Below, one piece after another: positions 1 through 11,103 of a DNA stretch of 39,439 nucleotides. Source of the DNA: Zygnema circumcarinatum (lineage: Eukaryota; Streptophyta; Zygnematophyceae; Zygnematales; Zygnemataceae); contig CM074804.1 of assembly GCA_037447605.1 (NCBI GenBank), positions 8,339,454-8,378,892 of the forward strand, given 5' to 3'. A model generated the notes under the pieces. That model had not been told where the DNA came from and ran no database searches. It was given only the letters and a program-made list of their open reading frames with translations. Within the stretch, counting starts at the first letter, position 1; each line of letters starts with the position of its first letter. Both the position numbers and the translations under genes were made by a program.

Positions 1-98
1 CTCCCTCTCCCTCTCCCTCTCCCTCTCCCTCTCCCTCTCTCTCTCCCCCTCTCCCTCTCCCTTCCTCCCTCCCTCTCTCTCTCTCTCGGCTGCTGCAG
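1..98. repeat. CT-rich pyrimidine tract ending in a splice acceptor
   Basis: Imperfect CCCTCT/CT repeat covering the left edge of the window. It ends in CTGCTGCAG at 90-98, a good 3' splice site, so the tract probably forms the polypyrimidine end of an intron whose upstream exon is outside the window. Confidence 0.7.
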
Positions 99-335
99 TT
101 GAGCACGCTGAAGCACGACTCGCGTCTGACTGACGAGGAGTTCGAGCGCGAGCTCAAGTGCATCTGCGTGATGACCGAGGCGCGCCTCTACGAGCTCTTT
201 GGCCGGCATGAGTTCTCGCACTCGCTCTACTTCAAGAACCGAGCCGTCCTTGCGGGCATCGTGGAGTTTCTGGCCTCTCGCCCCTTACCCGAGTGGACTG
301 AGGAAGCTGATGACAGGGAAGGAGACCATGTGTGA
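99..335 (+). CDS. 3'-terminal exon of an unrecognised protein-coding gene (partial)
   Basis: Open frame of 78 codons directly after the acceptor CAG at 96-98, ending in TGA at 333-335. The encoded tail is rich in charged helix-forming residues (DEEFERELKCICVMTEARLY, then a motif around SHSLYFKNRAVLAGIVEFL) and ends in an acidic segment. Codon use is GC-rich in third positions, unlike the flanking repeat, which supports coding. The first codon is TTG, so this is an internal or terminal exon and not a start; phase 0 is assumed. I do not recognise the family. It could be the C-terminus of a larger helical protein whose upstream exons lie left of the window. Confidence 0.5.
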   Translation: MSTLKHDSRLTDEEFERELKCICVMTEARLYELFGRHEFSHSLYFKNRAVLAGIVEFLASRPLPEWTEEADDREGDHV

Positions 336-1563
336 GAGATGGAGAGGGGAGAGAGGGCGAGAGAGCGAGAGGGGGAGGGCGGGCGGGGGAAAAGAGGGTG
401 GGAGGGTGGGAGAGGGCGGGGGAGGGAGAGTAGAGGGAGGGAGAGAGGGAGGCGTGTCTTCTGGATCCATTGATCTGCGCATAAGTTTGTAACATATCAT
501 GCCATGCTTGCGCAATAATTAATTCACTTATGAATTTGAATATTTTTTAAAAGCTATTAGTTCACAAGTAATACTATTAGGTTACTGGATGTTCGGAGCC
601 GCGGGAATTAGGGTTTCTGGACATGACAGGTTTCTATGCGAATTGTTGACCTGTCCTGCTGGACACATGGTTTAGGGTTTGGCAGAGAAATTAATAAGGG
701 AGGCAGCAGGTAGGGTAGCAGGCGGCATATGTTTGACTTATTGATAAGGACAGCTTTCAGAATTTGCTCAATTAGAACAATTATTATTTATGCAAAACTG
801 GGTTTACGGTTATGAGCAGGTTTTGAAAAACTGTTTTTAATAACAAGCTTTGCGTGAGATACTGTGGATTTTGGAGGAACACGTGCCTGCATTGCACATG
901 ACATACCTTAGATTATGCGAACCTAAAGAAGCCTAAGCCCTAGCCCACACACTCTGATCCCCTATTCTTGGGATGAGTAGCCAACGCTAATTGGAACTCA
1001 CCATAAGGACCTGGCCAGGCTAACTCTAGCCTAGTCTGGTCAAGTATTGGCTGGACTAGACTGAACTAAACTAGGCTATGCTAAGCTCTTTTAAACAGTA
1101 CAGGGCACACTAAATGACTGCTGTTTAAGTTGCAGCCCAAAAGGGAATCCGAAGGCACAACCGTTAACTTAGCGAAGGAAGAAAAGGAACACATGATGAC
1201 CTGGGCCGGTTTCATGGCAGTTGCTAACCTCAGCGTGACATTGGTCGCTGCACGCTTTGCTGATGGTGCAACTGTTGTGCTTTCAGATTAGATGACATTC
1301 AGAACAAGGGCAGAGAGGAAGTGTGGGAATAACGGAACAACAGAAGGAGAGATGTTCTTCTTGAAAAAAAGGGAAAGGGGGGGGAGGGGGGGGGGACTAC
1401 AACTTGGACTGAGGGTCAACATTCTAATAATGCATTAGTTGCAATCTTTCACTCTCTGACCTAAACGCATAGCGTGTGCTACAAACAAGCACCAATTACA
1501 AGTACTCTCCATTAGAGCGAGAGAAAGAGAGATAGATCCATTCCATCCTACCGCTTCCTCTCC
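336..1563. other. Intergenic region without recognisable genes
   Basis: Begins with a GA-rich tract (about 336-455), then AT-rich sequence. Telo-box-like motifs occur at 608-616 (TTAGGGTTT) and 671-680 (TTTAGGGTTT). A short fold-back lies near 1027-1080, where TAGCCTAGT is echoed as ACTAGGCTA with inner CTAGTC/GACTAG arms. A G-run lies near 1378-1396. It separates the 3' ends of two convergent genes (+ gene ending at 335, - gene ending at 1564). No credible exon was seen. Confidence 0.5.
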
Positions 1564-4500
1564 TTAATCGTTTTTCTGACTCACACCATCCACCAGCCAA
1601 GCCGACCGCCCTATCGCGTCCGCCTCCAAGCCCTGAAACTTGAGCAGCTTTTCAAAGAGCTCCCAGCCTCCTCCTCCCCCCTCGTCCAAGAAGGCGACCA
1701 CTATATCCCATTCCTCGTCCTCCCTGCAAAAATCTTTGATGGCAGCCATGTCCAGCTGGAACACGCCCTCCCAGAGCGCCTGGAAACCACTCATAGAGAA
1801 CCGGCTTGAAACGCCCTCCTTTGAAAGAGACCCGAAGACGAGCTCCAGGAGAGCGAGGCCCAAGTAGTAAAGGTCGAGCTGCCTGAACGGGAGGACTCAC
1901 GCACACCGTGATTTAGGGTTTCATTGAGACCCTTTTCCTCTATGCAAGCCATCATTAGTTACGGTGTGATGTGCGTGGAGAGAGAGAGGGACAGAGAGAG
2001 GAAGCAGAAAGAGAGACAGAGAGTTATGTTCAGAGAAGAGAGAAGGATATCACCTCAACATGGCTGCCACTTCGAGGGGGGATGTTGCTCCGAAGGATCG
2101 GCACGTTTCTATGGTGCTCTTGTCTAGACTTTCTGTCCCCTGCAATTCCCCTATGGCCTTTAGTTGTAAATGGCCTCTCTCCCTCGCACCGCCCCTTCCC
2201 TCCCTCTCTCTCCCTCCCTCCCCTATCGGTTCGTTCTCCAATGCCAGCACTAGTTTACGTCCTCGCAATTCGATGCCCATGCATTTTCAAGAAAGAAATC
2301 GTTAAGTGAAAAAAAAAATAGGAAGCGTACCAAAGACAAGTCGCTGCCGAGTCCAAAGCTGGCCAGTTTCACTCGAAGAGAACCTACAGCCAAAAAAAAA
2401 CACAACACAACACAAACACAAATATGCAGTTTCCATAAGGGAGTCGTGCTATGACTCAAGCTGAAAATGCCAAGGAATACATCGTATAGTGAAATTGTTC
2501 CCCATGATTCTGAGGCACCTCTTTTATGCAGTTTCCAAAAAGATGCCCGAGCATTCACCTATTTCACGCTCATCGAATGTGCTGAGGATGATGCATGAGA
2601 GGCTAATTGCTCCGTGTATGACACCACGAGCATGACAGTAGCCCAGAGCTTCAAGGGCTCCCCGAATAACTTTCTGCCAGGACGCAGGCGAGCTATGTCA
2701 GCGAAGTGGACTCCCACTCTCTCACTCATTCACACTCTCTCTCTGTCACTCTGTCTCTTCCTTTCTCTCTCTCTTTCTCTCGCTCTCTCTCTCCCCCTCT
2801 CTCTCTCAGCCATTACACTCTCCCATCTAAGTGGGGGTTTTACAAACATTATCTCAGAAGGTCTCTGCAATCGGCAACAATCAAGTCAAGCGGACTATCC
2901 AACGACTTCGAGTTCACGTCAACGTCCTCTTTACAGAAAAGGTGAAAGGAACTGCAGCAGCACCTGCCTTAAGGAAGGAGGCTCGACGCCTTGGAAAGAC
3001 CGTTTCGAAGGGATTGAATATGGACATGATGTCATCCTGCTGCTCCTGTGCTGCAAAAATCGATGCAGCACGGAGGGCCTCCCATCTGAATACCTGCAGG
3101 AAAATGGTGAAAAACGTTTCCTTCTTCAAATCAGCTCAGTCGCAATCAAGCATCGTCTGATACCCCTCTAAGCAGGCATGGCAGAAGGAGGCGGTCTTCC
3201 CCAATGATACGAAGTAGGATACTAACCAGCCACGTGCTTAGTTTCTCAGGTTCCTCTCCGAAACCTGACTCTCTTATTGTGGCTGAGCTACTCCCGTCTC
3301 CACTTTCCATTTCCACTGGGGCTGTCCATCTTCTTCCTGTTTCTCGCACATAGCACGGCCGCCCTTGTAAGGTTTCCTGCTCTTGTCCTTCACAGTCTTC
3401 ACAAAAGCTTCATATAGGAATATCTACACCTATGAAAAGAGAGTATGCGAATTCGGAAAAACGGACAGGGTTCTGCACCAAAACGTCGTGAATCTCACTT
3501 CCGACCTGAGCTTTTGCTAACAATGGTCCACACGCTAAACCTTCAGGCTCAGGAGATGGTTAAAGTGCCTCCGAGCAACGTCTGCCATTCCTGAACTTAA
3601 TGTGAAAACGAACGAACGAAAATAGAGAAAAGGATCACCTGCCTGCTGTTCCATTCGGAGCAAGCGGGTCCCCCGGGAGTGCTAGTGTCTGGAAGTAACT
3701 GCACAGGTTGTGAACAGATCGAGATTGTGAATTCTCCAACTTCATTTGAGGTTTGGAAAGCTAAGCCCTACAGAGTATTTTTCTGAATATGAGGATACAT
3801 AGTGCACTCACAATGCAGCTTTAAATCTCCCTATAACACGGTGCAAACACATCTTCAACATGCTCTCATTAATAAATGGCGTACATTTGGCTTGCAATCA
3901 ACAAGAAAAGAAAGCGTTGCATCTCCAAACCACACATAAAATTTGTGAGAGGTATGCATTCTCTTCAATACAAAGAACCAGAAACAAAATAGAATGACGA
4001 CACTGACGATTCTATAAAAGCCAGGCTTTCTCGCTGACGAGGTCAAGCAATAAAGTCTTACCCAAGTAGATAGAGGACGGGAGGATCATCACTTTCAAAG
4101 GCGCCATACCATGTCCTTGTTTCCTGTAGTCTTCCATACCTGCCAATGGATTTTTTTTTTCCACAATGAATGCTTTAAAACTTCCAAGCTTCTGCATGGC
4201 ACAAAACTGAAATCCAATGCTACTTGCACTGACTTGACAGCCCCCTCTCTTAAGCTGCAAACCAGAGACACATGAATCAATGATAGAATTCCAAGCGTCA
4301 AAGAGAAATGCACAGGACGATTCTGAGAGATGTATTAACGTACACTTGCAGTTCATTAATAGCCAGGTCTTCTGCTGCTGAAATGTACTCTTTCAGGACC
4401 ACGCGTTCTCCTGCCAGCTCCCTTCAGCAGCCGCGTGAAACAGTAATCATTGAGTGTAAAGAAATGAAAAAGATGAAGAGTAACTGGAAATTGTATCATG

Positions 4501-5365
4501 CTCGACCGTTCAGAGCGTAAAAGCTCTCTCTCGCTACATACTTTTCCCTTACCCCACTCCCCCCTCCACCCTCGCCTTCTTTCTCAACTTGACTTAAACA
4601 TAACTTATAATGTTCTGAGAGTTACTGGGGAGAGTCCAGTTATCATTCAGCCACTCATCACTCATAATTCTCATCATTTATTGCTGAGAAAATGAGAGTT
4701 ACCCCTGTACTATTCGAGCAGCGTAAACGTTAACTGATGGCGATGACAAGCTTTCCCTCTCATCATCGTCGCTTGAAGTTTCACTTGTCGCTTGCAAAGG
4801 AGGCTGCCCTAAGAATTTCACCTGCTCACAAAGTTCAGATATTGCAAACAAGTTCAAATTATTATTGAACGACCACGCACGCTTCTCAGGAGTTAAGGAC
4901 TTCGCGAAAGTATTCAATTAGTAAAGTAATTCATTAAAAAATATCAGGAACAGAAAATGCCTGTATGGTTTTGTCAAGGAAGAATTGGTGCTTTCACCAA
5001 TGCAGCAAGTACTGTACCTTCTGAAGAGATAACTGGCCTATAGGATACAGCAGCTCCACACATTCTGGATTGAAGTGAGCAACACTTCTGTCCTCAGAAA
5101 CTGCTTGAATCTGCTTTCCTGGTTTTCTACTTATTCTCTTCTCGTTACAAGTGTTCAGGAAAAGAGTTTCCTTCCTCTGCAAATTCCATGAAATGCCGCT
5201 GAGCTCTTTGAAGATTATGTTGCAGGAACGATATGTCTTCTGCGGAAATATGGAGGCGGCAAGACGAGCGGAAGCAGAAGTGGAAGAATGGAGCTGCTTA
5301 GCCGCAGGAATCGGAAGGGAGACTGCGGCTTCCCTGAGGGACGGATTACAGCTCAATATCTGCAT
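1564..5365 (-). CDS. Plastid-targeted protein-kinase-fold protein, probable pseudokinase
   Basis: Ten exons give about 455 aa: 5365-5018, 4821-4703, 4421-4344, 4139-4062, 3272-3227, 3093-2968, 2673-2559, 2383-2331, 2139-2054, 1882-1564 (stop TAA). Exon 1 encodes a Ser/Ala/Arg-rich, acid-poor start typical of a chloroplast transit peptide. Kinase landmarks follow in order: beta-3 lysine in VVLKEY, alpha-C ELAINELQVY, beta-4/hinge LSTWLVFRWEA, alpha-E ALEALGYCHARG, the catalytic loop VIHGAIS in place of HRDxKxxN, and LASFG in place of DFG. Alpha-F is QLDLYYLGLALLELVFG. Both aspartates needed for phosphotransfer and Mg binding are therefore missing, while the ATP lysine stays. Splice phases agree throughout. 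The exon 6 donor is AAG|GCAGGT (GC type) unless an atypical acceptor (AAAG|TT) is used for exon 7, and the exon 5 acceptor is weak. I cannot name the orthologue. Confidence 0.75.
1978..2043. repeat. GA-rich microsatellite in pseudokinase intron
   Basis: Runs of GAGAGA with interspersed CA and GG, in the intron between exons 1882-1564 and 2139-2054 of the minus-strand gene. A telo-box-like TTTAGGGTTT lies in the same intron at 1912-1921. Confidence 0.7.
2711..2809. repeat. CT-rich microsatellite in pseudokinase intron
   Basis: About 100 bp of CTCTCT with TCAC and TTTCTC interruptions, between the alpha-D exon (3093-2968) and the catalytic-loop exon (2673-2559). Confidence 0.8.
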
Positions 5366-6609
5366 GATTATTATAAAAGGACAGTTCTGCTCAGCAGAAA
5401 GCTAAGCATGGGTTTACAAAGTAGGCCTCATCCTTCTCATCACTCTCTCGTGCAGAATTCTGCTTCGTTCTGCTTTTTTCTTTCTGAAAGACACATGATG
5501 AATTTCGGAAGGCAGATTTTGATCGTGTGCAGCTCCAAAGGCTCCAAGTAACAAGTCAATAGCTTATGTCCAGCGTTCGGGAAAAAGTGTGATGAGCTTC
5601 GGACCTTGTTGGCTGCTAAATTTCGCCGTCCAAATTCCGTAAACACACTCAGCTTCCCGATATGAAATCCGAACTTGCTCGCTTTGCGGATTCTGGCACT
5701 GCAGATTTGAGAAATGACCTAGTCCGTACGTAGCCTACAAATTCAGATTCCGTAGTTCGGAAATGCAAAGTCTGAAACTCCTTGCGCCGAACCAGCTACA
5801 GTCCAGTAGCAAATCCACCTCTAAAACTGGGAAAATATCGAACTGTAACAGAAACTGTGACTGTAACGGTATTCCTCACATAGAGCTTATCAGGCATGCC
5901 CCTCGACGACAAAAAGGCTACGCGCACCCCATGACCCTGACGTGGCAGTCCCCATGAAGGGAAGTGGTGACGTGGCGCTCACTCCGGGATGGGACCACTT
6001 TTTGGGCGTCCGTCCGTACGTTCGCCCCGCTTGGCCTTGGCAGGGTTCGTACGGCCGCCATGGCTACCCTTGGTAGGGAAGAGAGAAAGAGAGAGAGGAG
6101 ACTGGAGAGAGAGAGAGGGAGAGAAAGAGGGAGGGAGAACGAGAGGGAGGGAGAGAGAGGAGGAGAAAGATAATAAGACGGATTTCTGCTGAGTGAGTAC
6201 GATGGCTCTGCCCTGCTGGTTTTGCTTTTTGTGCAAGGAAAAAGATGTGGTGATTCGATGGATTCAGAGAGGCCGCATAACTGTTGGCATTAATGAGGTC
6301 TCGCAAGAAACAGTGGATTATCATGTTATTTCTGCTTTACGCTGTGAATTTGGCCGTTGTCGGAGCATAATTGGTTGCAAGCGTGGCGGACGGTGGCTGC
6401 AAGCAGTGTCTAAGCATTCATTAAGTGGTCAAGTATGCTTTTCTAGATGACGCATTGATCTCTGGACTCATGCTAGCATCAATAGGAGACATAGGCGTTG
6501 TGCAAGAATGTATAAGCAGCAGGCGCAGGTGCTGATGATGGTAGCCTTTACTTCGCTCGCAGTTGTTGGAGCACGTAAGGTTGAAAACGGAAATTTACAG
6601 AGAGTAAAA
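5366..6609. promoter_or_regulatory. Shared upstream region of divergent kinase-like and SCP2 genes
   Basis: About 1.2 kb between two divergent translation starts. It holds ACGT-core elements (GACGTGGCAG near 5938, GACGTGGCGC near 5969), CCGTAC motifs (near 5724 and 6014, GTACGG near 6049), and a GA-rich tract at about 6076-6170. An open frame at 6193-6450 (85 codons) is Cys/Trp-rich and matches nothing I know, so I treat it as 5' leader or intron sequence of the SCP2 gene. Confidence 0.4.
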
Positions 6610-8599
6610 ATGGGGGAATCCGATGAGACCTTCTCTGCTTCTTCCAAATTGAAGGCAGCCGCCCTGCTGGATCAGATGAAGGCGCATCTTCAAACGGAGG
6701 CGGGGACAGAGTTGAAGGAGAAGATTGGCTTCGTTTATCAGCTGAACATTGCTCCACAGGTGAGTTGCAGCTCGGCTGCAGCATGTCAAGGCCACGCAAG
6801 TAGCTTTTCTGTTTCAACCAACAAAGTATCGTTCTTTTTGTTCGTGTTTTTTCTTCTGATGCTGATGTTTCGAGGATGTTCTTTGGTTTGAGCTACATGA
6901 TGGACATACAGCCCTCTAACACTTTTGAAGGACTTGTTGTCTTTGTCGCGGTGGGTAGCTGCCACCTGAGTCTAGCCAGGTTGTAATATTATTCAAAACT
7001 CGCTTGAATATAACAGCGAAATCCTTACTCCTCTCGTTTGGCCGAAATCTTTCACTTTTTCTTTTGATTGGTTATGTTTAACGTTGCTGCTTGCCTTTTG
7101 TTCCTCAGCCGGTACACGTATGCAAGTCATGGATTCGCGAAGTCTGGGATTTTGACGTGCATTTCGGTGGTGCTTGGTAAACTAAAGAGACCGTCTGAAC
7201 ACGACTTACTGGATCAGTTGGATAAAGCATTTTGATGCAGTACGCCCTTTTTTTTTTGTTTTTTCTAAGCAGTATAGTTTCGAAGGCCATTCGGAAAAGG
7301 TTCTATTCACGAGATCCCTTCTCACAACTGCACATCTGTTGCGGATTTTTTCGTCTGGAAGAAACTGAAGCAAACTGGAAGCTGACCAAATGAAAAGATT
7401 AACAAGTTGCGCGAAAGATTGATCTCTGGTTTACGAAAAGTCTCCCTAACTCACTCGATAAGTTACTGTTGTCCCGTGTATGCGATAAGCTAGTGGATAG
7501 GAACTGGATTTTGCGGCTTAAAGTCGTTCAAATGGAGACTGTAGACTGAACTGTTCAATGGAACTATCTATGAAAAGGAGCAGGGGTCGTTTGCTCTAAC
7601 TCAGTCATTCACTCTCTCACTAACCTGTGAAGCAATGGACCATTTTTTTTTTTTTTTTTTTTTTGCCGTCTTTTTCTTTACTCAAGATGTTCCTGCTTCA
7701 ATTTTGTGGGATCAAGCTATGATCGCCGTTTCATACGCGTCACACGTCATTATTGTCTGGTTACATTTTACGGCGAAATCCAAAATTCTGAAAATATCCA
7801 AAATCTAAAAAAAAAAATGCAGATCTCGTACATTTCCTCCTCGCAGGAATCCTTACGCAGGCAGCGTTGTGCTCACACCGATTTTATTGCATTTTTTTGC
7901 TTGCTGTAGAAAATGGGAATTAACGACGAAATTTACGTGGTCGACCTGAAGAGCAGCACAGTGACTAAAGGTGGTGCTTGTTTTTCTGTCTTAACATTGT
8001 ACAGTTCAGCTTTCTTATGTGATGCGCTGTTTTTTTGAAAGGGGTAGGACCTGAGTTGTTTTGGGATGTTTCAAGTTTAACTTTAGCTTTGGACGATTGT
8101 AAGGAACGGGAAGCTGCTTCTCTTGTGTGGTTCAGGACCTTATGACGGAAAGCCCGATGCAACTTTTTCATTCGTCGATGGCGATTTCGTGGCAGTGGCG
8201 TCGGGCAAGCTGAACGCGCAGATGGCCTTCATCAGGTGTGGTTTTCTGCTGGTGTCTGTAATACTTTGTGAGAGTTAAGCAATCCAATTCAAGCGTTGCC
8301 TGGCTCTGGAAACAGAGTGTAGGGGAACAGAATGTCGTAAAAACACCCAAGTAGTATATGAAAGTGAATCACAGAAAGTTCGTCTAGCCTGCGTGCTGAG
8401 TATGTGTCAGCTTACTATGCTTGTGGGGGAGAGAGTGAGAGAGAGGGAGTAAGTTTGTACCCCATCGACTTTGTAAACTCACGTTTGTCTCCGTGTTGCT
8501 GTCTTTCCTTCTGGTAGGGGAAAGATGCGGATCAAGGGCAGCATGAGAGCCGCACAGAAGTTCACTCCTGACATCTTTCCAAAGCCCGCAAAGCTGTGA
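6610..8599 (+). CDS. SCP2: Sterol carrier protein 2 (SCP2) domain protein, peroxisomal
   Basis: Small lipid/sterol-transfer protein. Four exons (6610-6759, 7910-7970, 8136-8235, 8518-8599) give 130 aa with matching phases (0, 1, 2). The protein is nearly all SCP2 domain: LLDQMKAHL, KIGFVYQLNIAPQ, a linker ending VDLKSSTVTKG, then PDATFSFVDGDFVAVASGK, QMAFIRGKMRIKGSM and the end AAQKFTPDIFPKPAKL. It closely follows Arabidopsis SCP2 (about 123 aa) in length and exon content. The C-terminal AKL is a type 1 peroxisomal targeting signal, so the likely site is the peroxisome matrix. I chose the ATG at 6610 by family length. An in-frame ATG at 6508 would add a 34-residue hydrophobic leader (LMMVAFTSLAVVGA) that would conflict with peroxisomal import. 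Introns of 1,150, 165 and 282 bp; intron 1 carries a 22-base T run. Confidence 0.93.
7643..7664. repeat. Poly-T tract in SCP2 intron 1
   Basis: Uninterrupted run of 22 T. It lies about 245 bp before the exon 2 acceptor at 7909. It could be the tail of a reverse-inserted retroposon, but no element body is recognisable beside it. Confidence 0.8.
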
Positions 8600-10944
8600 T
8601 TTGTATACCATGGAGAGCAGTTCTGTCAGCTGCCTATCAGCGGGCTGCACCAGTGTATATAGGGGACATTTATTCTCTGTCTGCAGTCACTTACGTTCAT
8701 CAAAGGCAGAGCGCAAAAGAGGTTGAGGAACCAGTCGCTGCGGAGGGATGTGTTCTCTACAAAAGTGCATGCGAAATGGCCATTATTATGAAGGGGATGT
8801 GCAAAGTTATCTGTTGGCTCAAGTTTGGAAATTGAAAGTTGGTGAATTGGTTGGCCTGGCAACAGGCGATGTTGCCGCGTTTGTTGCTGTGGTGTGGTTT
8901 TTTTTTTGTATTATTGTTCGGTGATGTTGGATTCACAAAATCACAGGTAGTTACCATCATCCCCGCTGTAATCAGCAGAGAACATCCAATACATAGTGTT
9001 TCAGGAAACCAGATTTCAGGTTTATAGTTTGCTCAATCCCCCCTTTTCTTTCGAATAGTATTAGCAGAATAGATTAAGATGTTGTAGAAGGGAACTGTAA
9101 TATCTGGTTCGCTACTGCTGTATAGTGTCAGCAGCGTACCCATATTTAAATAATAGAAAGTATATATGTATTTTGAAGTATTTGCAAAAGGGATGTCGCT
9201 TTGATCCCACGGTGACGATGCCATCAAGTGTACATGGGCAAAATCACCATGGGGAACCACGATGGACTGACCCAAAGCACAAAAGAAAACGCTAGGAGGT
9301 GGAAAACTACGCCTAGGTTCAACAACGCAGCCTTAAAGCAGCCGCGAAGGCATTTTGAGGTATGTATGTCATGTAGTTTTGGGAATACTGTACGTATGTA
9401 TGTGTGTATGCATTTTGGAGGTGTATGAGGGTACTGAATATTGCCATTGGTGGATGTGATGGCATGCATGCATGCATCCGTCATCATGTGCCCCCCATGC
9501 GACACATGCGTCGCTCCACAGCCACGTGGCGCCGGGCCATCCTGATCCAAAAAGGCCGTACGAAACCGTACGGGGCCGCGCGGGCGGGCGGGCGGGCGAG
9601 ATCCCTAACGGGCGTCCGCCGGCGAGATCTTCTCCGCGCGACCTCGCGGCCCAAGGCTGGGAAGGCTGCCCGGAAAAAAAGGCGCTCAAATAACTTTCAG
9701 GTTGTCTGCTTGATAAAAATATTTCTGCCCGAAAACCGAATCAGAGTTCCAAACAAAACATTTTATTCTGCCCGAATTTTAGGTCTGATTCAATGGCCAA
9801 TAAGACGTCTCCTTTCAGGATTGGTCGAAGAGAAACTTTCTATTTTTCTTCGTCTGGTTTTTTGATGGTAGCATTTTTTTTTTCACTGAACACTGCCCAG
9901 AACGTTTTTCATAATAATTACAGTATTGTTAAACTAAAAATAAACTAAAAATGGTTTCCTTTCGGGCATTAAAATATCCAAGTTTTTCGGGCAGGGAAAA
10001 AAAGACGGATCAGGGGCCCTCCTTTCCCAATGGGGGCCCCTCTTGAAAGAGCGTCGTGCTTGGTTCAGGGAAGGCCAAGGGGGGCGGCCATGGCCATGGG
10101 CAAGGGAGCTCCATCTCCCTCCACCGATCCTCGAGGCGACCATGGCATCTGCCTGGTTCTGGTGTAATCTGAGAAATACAATATTTGTATGTATGGGGCC
10201 ACCGGAGCATGACCATGGCATGCATGAATCCATCATTATCATCACCCATCCCTAAATGCTGCGGGCTGGTGCTAGTTGCAAACAGGGCTGGATCTTGACG
10301 GGATGGAAGTCCAGTGATAAGAAGACGACGAGAGGGAGGGAGAGGGAGGGAGAGGGAGGGGGAGAGAGAGAGTGAGAGCGCGCATATATTGATCCTGCAG
10401 GGTCGAGATTATGCTCACAAAGGCCGTTGCAAGGCGCACAATGCAGGGCTGACTGTGTGACGTAACATCACTTGATCAGTTCTTTTTTGCTGCGCGGCTG
10501 CTGCTTGGAAGAAACTCGTTTGAGAAGCCGCGGCATTTGCTTGAGAAGAGACGCGGTTCGGAGCATGGCAGCAGAAGAACTCAGATCACATGACATCAGA
10601 GGCGTAGGAGGAATGCAGGAAGGTCTGTAGCTCAGCAATGCATCTGGACAGGGGGTCCAGGTTCTATCTCAGGTTCAGGCCGCTGATTAGGTCGACCAAC
10701 TGACGGGATCCGGAACATGCCCTTGCGTCTGCTCCGCCCTAAACCTGAGCAAACCTCTTAAACCACTAGAGGCCGTTTCTGTAAGCTTTGACCTCGCTTC
10801 GCTCCCAATTAGACGACATTTCTATGTGTTTCAAAGCTCATGAAGTGAGAAAGGGTGTTGAGACGGAGCTAGCAAGTGCGATATTTTAACTTCGGAAGTG
10901 CTCGCTGAGCTTTAATTTGTAGCAACATAAAGTGAAACTTAAAC
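8600..10944. other. Intergenic region between SCP2 and KEG
   Basis: Holds the presumed SCP2 3' UTR (from 8600) and the KEG upstream region. Noted inside: a dispersed-repeat copy at 9208-9265, an alternating purine-pyrimidine GCATGCATGCATGCATCC run near 9463-9480, a G-box GCCACGTGGC at 9521-9530, a GC-rich block with (CGGG)n near 9580-9600, a set of CTGCCCGAA-type motifs in opposed orientation (9665-9997), and a GA tract at 10329-10374. The open frame at 9404-9865 crosses these repeats and has no family features. No gene is supported. Confidence 0.5.
9208..9265 (+). repeat. Dispersed repeat, copy A
   Basis: The stretch starting CACGGTGACGATGCCATCAA matches the reverse complement of 28072-28102 at about 26 of 30 positions. 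Its second part, through CATGGGGAACCACGA, matches 27933-27973 at about 33 of 41. Three related copies in one window suggest an unclassified interspersed repeat. Borders are not defined here. Confidence 0.5.
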
Positions 10945-11103
10945 ATGCGTTTGCCGTCATGTTCCGTATGTGAGAACCCCTACAATGAGGAGGAACGAGC
11001 TCCTATGATGCTCCTCTGCGGCCACTCCTTTTGCAAGGAATGCTTAGCTCATTTGTTTGACTCGTCTTCCGATCACACAATAGTATGTCCACGATGCCGG
11101 TAC
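10945..11103 (+). other. KEG: KEG exon 1: RING-HC finger
   Basis: Encodes residues 1-53. Zinc ligands are C6, C9, C25, H27, C30, C33, C48 and C51, a C3HC4 RING (CGHSFCKEC, CPRCR). It starts only five residues before the first ligand. Arabidopsis KEG likewise has a very short leader, which supports this ATG. The RING would recruit the E2 enzyme. Confidence 0.93.

Noticed and set aside
199-515. Several overlapping open frames on both strands
   Set aside because: They run through GA/CT repeats and are shadows of the real exon at 99-335; composition is repeat-derived.
6193-6450. 85-codon frame with Cys/Trp-rich start upstream of SCP2
   Set aside because: No family signature and no phase-compatible join into the SCP2 exon; more likely leader or intron sequence.
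6508-6609. Upstream in-frame ATG giving SCP2 a hydrophobic leader
   Set aside because: Family members start near the later ATG, and a secretory-type leader conflicts with the peroxisomal AKL terminus.
9404-9865. 153-codon + strand frame and antisense frames
   Set aside because: Crosses palindromic and GC-repeat sequence; low-complexity Arg/Ala composition; no domain or splice support.
10621-10690. tRNA-like stretch (TGTAGCTCAGCAATG ... GGTTCTATCTC)
   Set aside because: A-box and B-box spacing is too short and no acceptor or anticodon stem can be formed; at most a tRNA-derived remnant.
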